A DNA stretch of 64,000 bases, taken from assembly GCA_023389055.1 (NCBI GenBank), contig JAEWFA010000024.1, positions 80,648 to 144,647 of the forward strand. The letters run 5' to 3'. A model generated the notes under the pieces. That model was given only the letters and a program-made list of their open reading frames with translations. It was not told the origin of the DNA and searched no databases. The position numbers and the translations under genes were made by a program. Below are positions 61,518 through 64,000 of the stretch, in pieces (position 1 is the first letter of the stretch; each line of letters starts with the position of its first letter). The stretch is from Pseudomonadota bacterium. GTDB taxonomy: Bacteria > Pseudomonadota > Gammaproteobacteria > Burkholderiales > Burkholderiaceae_E.

Positions 61518-62843
61518 TCAGGCCGCCTTCTTCTTGCCCTCGCCCTTCGCCTCGAAGAACTGCGCGTCCTCGGTCGAACCCTTGAGCGCCGCCGTGGACG
61601 CCTCGCGCTCCACGGTCGTCGTCACGGCATCGAAGTAGCCGGTACCGACCTCGCGCTGGTGCTTCACCGCCGTGAAGCCTTGCTCGGCGGCGGCGAACTC
61701 GGCTTCCTGCAACTCGACGAAGGCGCTCATCTGGTTGCGCGCGTAGCCGTGCGCCAGATGGAACATCGAGTAGTTCAGCGAGTGGAAGCCGGCGAGCGTG
61801 ATGAACTGGAATTTGTAGCCCATCGCGCCGAGCTCGCGCTGGAACTTCGCGATCGTCTGTTCGTCGAGGTTCTTCTTCCAGTTGAACGACGGCGAGCAGT
61901 TGTACGCGAGCATCTTGCCCGGGAACTGCTTGTGGATCGCGTCGGCGAAGGCGCGCGCGAATTTCAGGTCCGGCGTGCCGGTCTCGCACCAGATGAGGTC
62001 GGCGTACGGCGCGTAGGCCAGGCCGCGCGAGATCGCCTGCTCGAGACCGTTCTTCGAACGGAAGAAGCCTTCGACCGTGCGCTCGCCGGTGAGGTACGGC
62101 TTGTCGTTCTCGTCGACGTCGGACGTCACGAGGTCGGCCGCTTCCGCGTCGGTGCGCGCGAGCAGGATCGTCGGCACGCCGCAGACGTCGGCTGCGAGCC
62201 GCGCGGAGACGAGCTTGGCGACCGCCTCACGGGTGGGCACCAGCACCTTGCCGCCCATGTGGCCGCACTTCTTCACGGAGGCGAGCTGGTCCTCGAAGTG
62301 AACGCCCGACGCGCCCGCGTCGATCATCGACTTCATCAGTTCGAACGCGTTCAGAACGCCACCGAAACCCGCTTCGGCGTCGGCCACGATCGGCGCGAAA
62401 TAGTCGACGAAGTCGGCGTCGTTAGGGCTCTTGCCTTCCATCCACTGGATCTGGTCGGCGCGCGTGAGCGTGTTGTTGATCCGGCGCACGACCGACGGCA
62501 CCGAGTTGGCGGGATACAGCGACTGGTCGGGATACATCTCGCCCGCCAGGTTCGCATCGCCCGCCACCTGCCAACCCGACAGGTAGATCGCTTTCAGGCC
62601 GGCCTTGACCTGCTGCATCGCCTGGTTGCCGGTGAGCGCACCCAGCGAATTGACGAAGGGCTCCTCGTTGATCAGCTTCCAGAGCTTCTCGGAGCCGCGC
62701 TTGGCGAGCGTGTGCTCGATCTGCACCGAGCCGCGCAGGCGCACGACGTCCTCGGCCGTATAGCCGCGCTTGATTCCGCGCCAGCGCGGGCTTTCCGACC
62801 ACTCCTTCTGCAGCTTCTGCGCGTCGAGTTCACGAGACGACAT
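61518..62843 (-). CDS. aceA: isocitrate lyase
   Basis: The 441-residue protein is isocitrate lyase, the first glyoxylate-cycle enzyme, splitting isocitrate to succinate and glyoxylate. The catalytic signature KKCGHMGGKVLVPT (about 191-204) is present, as are the substrate-binding YNCSPSFNWKKNLD near 313 and FVDYFAPIVADAEAGFGG near 146. The length fits the 430-440-residue bacterial type. An AGGAG lies 7 nt before the ATG. It ends at a strong terminator and so is monocistronic. It allows growth on acetate or fatty acids. Confidence 0.96.
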   Translation of the reverse strand: MSSRELDAQKLQKEWSESPRWRGIKRGYTAEDVVRLRGSVQIEHTLAKRGSEKLWKLINEEPFVNSLGALTGNQAMQQVKAGLKAIYLSGWQVAGDANLAGEMYPDQSLYPANSVPSVVRRINNTLTRADQIQWMEGKSPNDADFVDYFAPIVADAEAGFGGVLNAFELMKSMIDAGASGVHFEDQLASVKKCGHMGGKVLVPTREAVAKLVSARLAADVCGVPTILLARTDAEAADLVTSDVDENDKPYLTGERTVEGFFRSKNGLEQAISRGLAYAPYADLIWCETGTPDLKFARAFADAIHKQFPGKMLAYNCSPSFNWKKNLDEQTIAKFQRELGAMGYKFQFITLAGFHSLNYSMFHLAHGYARNQMSAFVELQEAEFAAAEQGFTAVKHQREVGTGYFDAVTTTVEREASTAALKGSTEDAQFFEAKGEGKKKAA

Positions 62844-63309
62844 GGGGTTCTCCTGGACGAGTTGAAGATCGCTTCGGCGGCGAGCCGCACGCTCCGAAAC
62901 GCCGTCGTCCGGGCGAGCTCGAATCGTCGTCGAGATGGACGAAAGCTTAGCCGTTTGTGATGCGATGCAATATGGGAAAAGTCGCTTCTTGGCGAAAAAC
63001 TTTATTTCCGACTTTTCAGCTAGTTAGAGCTAGATTACCGCATTGTGAAAGCACGGTGACAAGTCGTGAAATAGCAGTGTGATGCGTTGCACCGCGACAT
63101 TTTCACGATCCGAAATAGGCTTTCCGAATCTGGTAAAACGCGCTCCCGCGGGGCGCGGGGAGGTCACTCCCGCCTTTGCGCGATACGACGACGCGACGGC
63201 GGGATCGCGTGCCGGTCCCGCGCGGTTCAGCATGACCTCTCGCCGCCGCCGGAGGAAACAGATGGCGGTCCGGCGAGCGTCGACAAGGGCTCGATTTCGG
63301 AGGTTCATC
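62844..63309. promoter_or_regulatory. 466-nt regulatory region between aceA and the small secreted protein gene
   Basis: This is the longest gene-free stretch. It holds an A+T-richer part (about 62950-63075) that should contain the leftward aceA promoter, and the rightward promoter for the gene at 63310. An inverted repeat GAAAAGTCG (62976-62984) and CGACTTTTC (63009-63017) lies in this part. No small gene is convincing. A repeat-like CTAG-N6-CTAG at about 63020-63034 is also present. Confidence 0.5.
62976..63017. repeat. 9-bp inverted repeat in the aceA upstream region
   Basis: GAAAAGTCG and its exact reverse complement CGACTTTTC are 24 nt apart. The distance between the centres is about three helical turns, which would suit a dimeric or looping regulator; it lies 133-174 nt before the aceA start codon. 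Confidence 0.45.
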
Positions 63310-63645
63310 ATGAAGATCGAGAAGACACTGCTTCTGACGACGATACTCGCCGGCGCGATGGGCGCGGCAACCGGCGCAATGGCCCAGAACTGTTCGGGCG
63401 GTGCGGATGGCGGAATGGATGCCACCGGCAACCAGTGCAGTGTCACGGCGCCGGCCGCCACCGACGTCGATTCGGCGATGTGGCAGCTCGTTTCTTCGCG
63501 GCTCGCGCCCGCTCCGACGAGCAGGACCGGATTCGCGGAAACGATCCTGAAGCAACCGGTGGACGACACCCGGCCGGTGAACCCGCTGATGCCGGCTGTC
63601 GCGCCAACGGCCGGGCTCGACGACTCTGTGCAGTTCGGCCCGTGA
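63310..63645 (+). CDS. small secreted protein of unknown function
   Basis: The 111-residue product has a signal peptide (MKIEKTLLLTTILAGAMGA, cleavage likely after AMA) and a mature part of about 85 residues with two cysteines (NCSGGADGG and NQCSVTAP) that may form a disulfide. I see no known domain. GGAGG lies 7 nt before the ATG, a strong ribosome-binding site, so it is probably well expressed. It stands alone between aceA and an enoyl-CoA hydratase gene. Confidence 0.65.
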   Translation: MKIEKTLLLTTILAGAMGAATGAMAQNCSGGADGGMDATGNQCSVTAPAATDVDSAMWQLVSSRLAPAPTSRTGFAETILKQPVDDTRPVNPLMPAVAPTAGLDDSVQFGP

Positions 63646-63670
63646 TCGCTTGATCTCGCTCAAGTACTGC

Positions 63671-63708
63671 CTCCGGTCGTTGAATGATGATTCATTCAAC
63701 GACCGGAG
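63671..63708. promoter_or_regulatory. perfect 17-bp inverted repeat before the enoyl-CoA hydratase gene
   Basis: A stem of 17 bp (CTCCGGTCGTTGAATGA and its exact complement) surrounds a 4-nt loop TGAT. The right arm ends in GGAG, 3 nt before the ATG at 63712, so an RNA hairpin would cover the ribosome-binding site. The inner TGAATGA-N4-TCATTCA also resembles a TetR-type operator. It is not followed by a T run. Confidence 0.6.
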
Positions 63709-63711
63709 CGA

Positions 63712-64000
63712 ATGCGAACGATGGGCGAGATACAGCAGGAGCGACTGGGCAGCGTATTGCGCGCAACCCTCGATGCACCGCCGGTGAATGCGCTGAGCCG
63801 CGCGATGATCGAGGCGCTCGGCAAGCTCGCCGACGCCGTCGCCGCCGATCGATCGATTTCCATTCTCCACATTCGCAGCGTCGGTCGCGCCTTCTGCGCC
63901 GGCGCGAATCTGGACGAGATGCGAGTGGGCTTCTCGGGCCCCGAGGGTCTGGAGCAGCAACTCGATTTCGTGCGACGCCTGCAACGGGTGTTCGAGCGCA
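63712..64000 (+). CDS. enoyl-CoA hydratase/isomerase family protein, 5' part
   Basis: The first 96 residues are visible. The crotonase-fold marker GRAFCAGANLDEM (about 58-70) forms the oxyanion-hole segment, preceded by the N-terminal strand LDAPPVNALSRAMIEAL. The gene continues beyond the window. Proteins of this family handle acyl-CoA thioesters in fatty-acid or aromatic degradation, which goes with the nearby glyoxylate-cycle gene. The ATG at 63712 has GGAG in the hairpin just upstream; an ATG at 63721 is an alternative start. Confidence 0.8.
   Translation, partial: MRTMGEIQQERLGSVLRATLDAPPVNALSRAMIEALGKLADAVAADRSISILHIRSVGRAFCAGANLDEMRVGFSGPEGLEQQLDFVRRLQRVFER

Overview
The window is a G+C-rich, densely coded bacterial chromosome segment. 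The gene families (exosortase A-type exopolysaccharide genes, Tad pilus genes, a betaproteobacterial-style isocitrate lyase, zwf-tkt) suggest a betaproteobacterium, perhaps Burkholderiales or Rhodocyclales. That placement is an inference from gene content. I saw no rRNA, tRNA, CRISPR array, insertion sequence or phage gene.

Positions 1-38.3 kb hold most of an exopolysaccharide (EPS) locus of the exosortase A (XrtA/PEP-CTERM) type. Recognisable members are a polysaccharide deacetylase (cut by the left edge), a PLP-dependent decarboxylase, an AMP-forming acyl-CoA ligase and acyl carrier protein, an O-antigen-ligase-like protein, a Wzx-type flippase, an AlgD-like nucleotide-sugar dehydrogenase, four GT4-type glycosyltransferases, and the XrtA-associated hydrolases 1 and 2. 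Four asparagine-synthetase-like proteins are also present. Less usual members are a MurL-like PP-loop protein, an ATP-grasp protein, a methyltransferase-phosphotransferase fusion, two related secreted propeller proteins, and three candidate uronate-polysaccharide-processing proteins: a heparinase II/III-like protein, a lyase-like secreted protein and a parallel beta-helix protein. Most genes read leftward and many overlap by 4 nt (ATGA or GTGA), so long polycistronic units are likely. No exosortase gene lies in the window.

Positions 38.4-46.1 kb hold pentose-phosphate genes (zwf-tkt, pgl, a short-type gnd) with three toxin-antitoxin modules set between them (ParDE, a FitAB/VapBC-type pair, HicAB). 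A fourth module, Phd-VapC, sits inside the EPS operon between hydrolases 2 and 1. Several modules carry palindromes or repeats at their promoters.

Positions 46.1-50.0 kb hold a glucoamylase-family protein, galU, and a second, divergent pair of XrtA-type hydrolases that lack an evident catalytic nucleophile.

Positions 50.0-61.3 kb are a leftward Tad/Flp pilus locus: Flp pilin, TadG-like, TadE-like, an unknown secreted protein, a 54-residue Flp-like protein, CpaB, CpaC, a CpaF ATPase with an N-terminal FHA domain, TadB, TadC, a DUF192 protein, a TPR lipoprotein and a second TadE-like protein. CpaE and prepilin peptidase are not in the window.

Positions 61.4-64.0 kb hold isocitrate lyase with a clear intrinsic terminator, a small secreted protein of unknown function, and the start of an enoyl-CoA hydratase whose ribosome-binding site lies in a perfect 17-bp inverted repeat.

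Taken together, the left two-thirds appears to build, modify and export a probably uronate-containing polysaccharide. The sugar-phosphate genes (galU, the AlgD-like dehydrogenase) feed it, and the Tad pilus adds a second surface structure.
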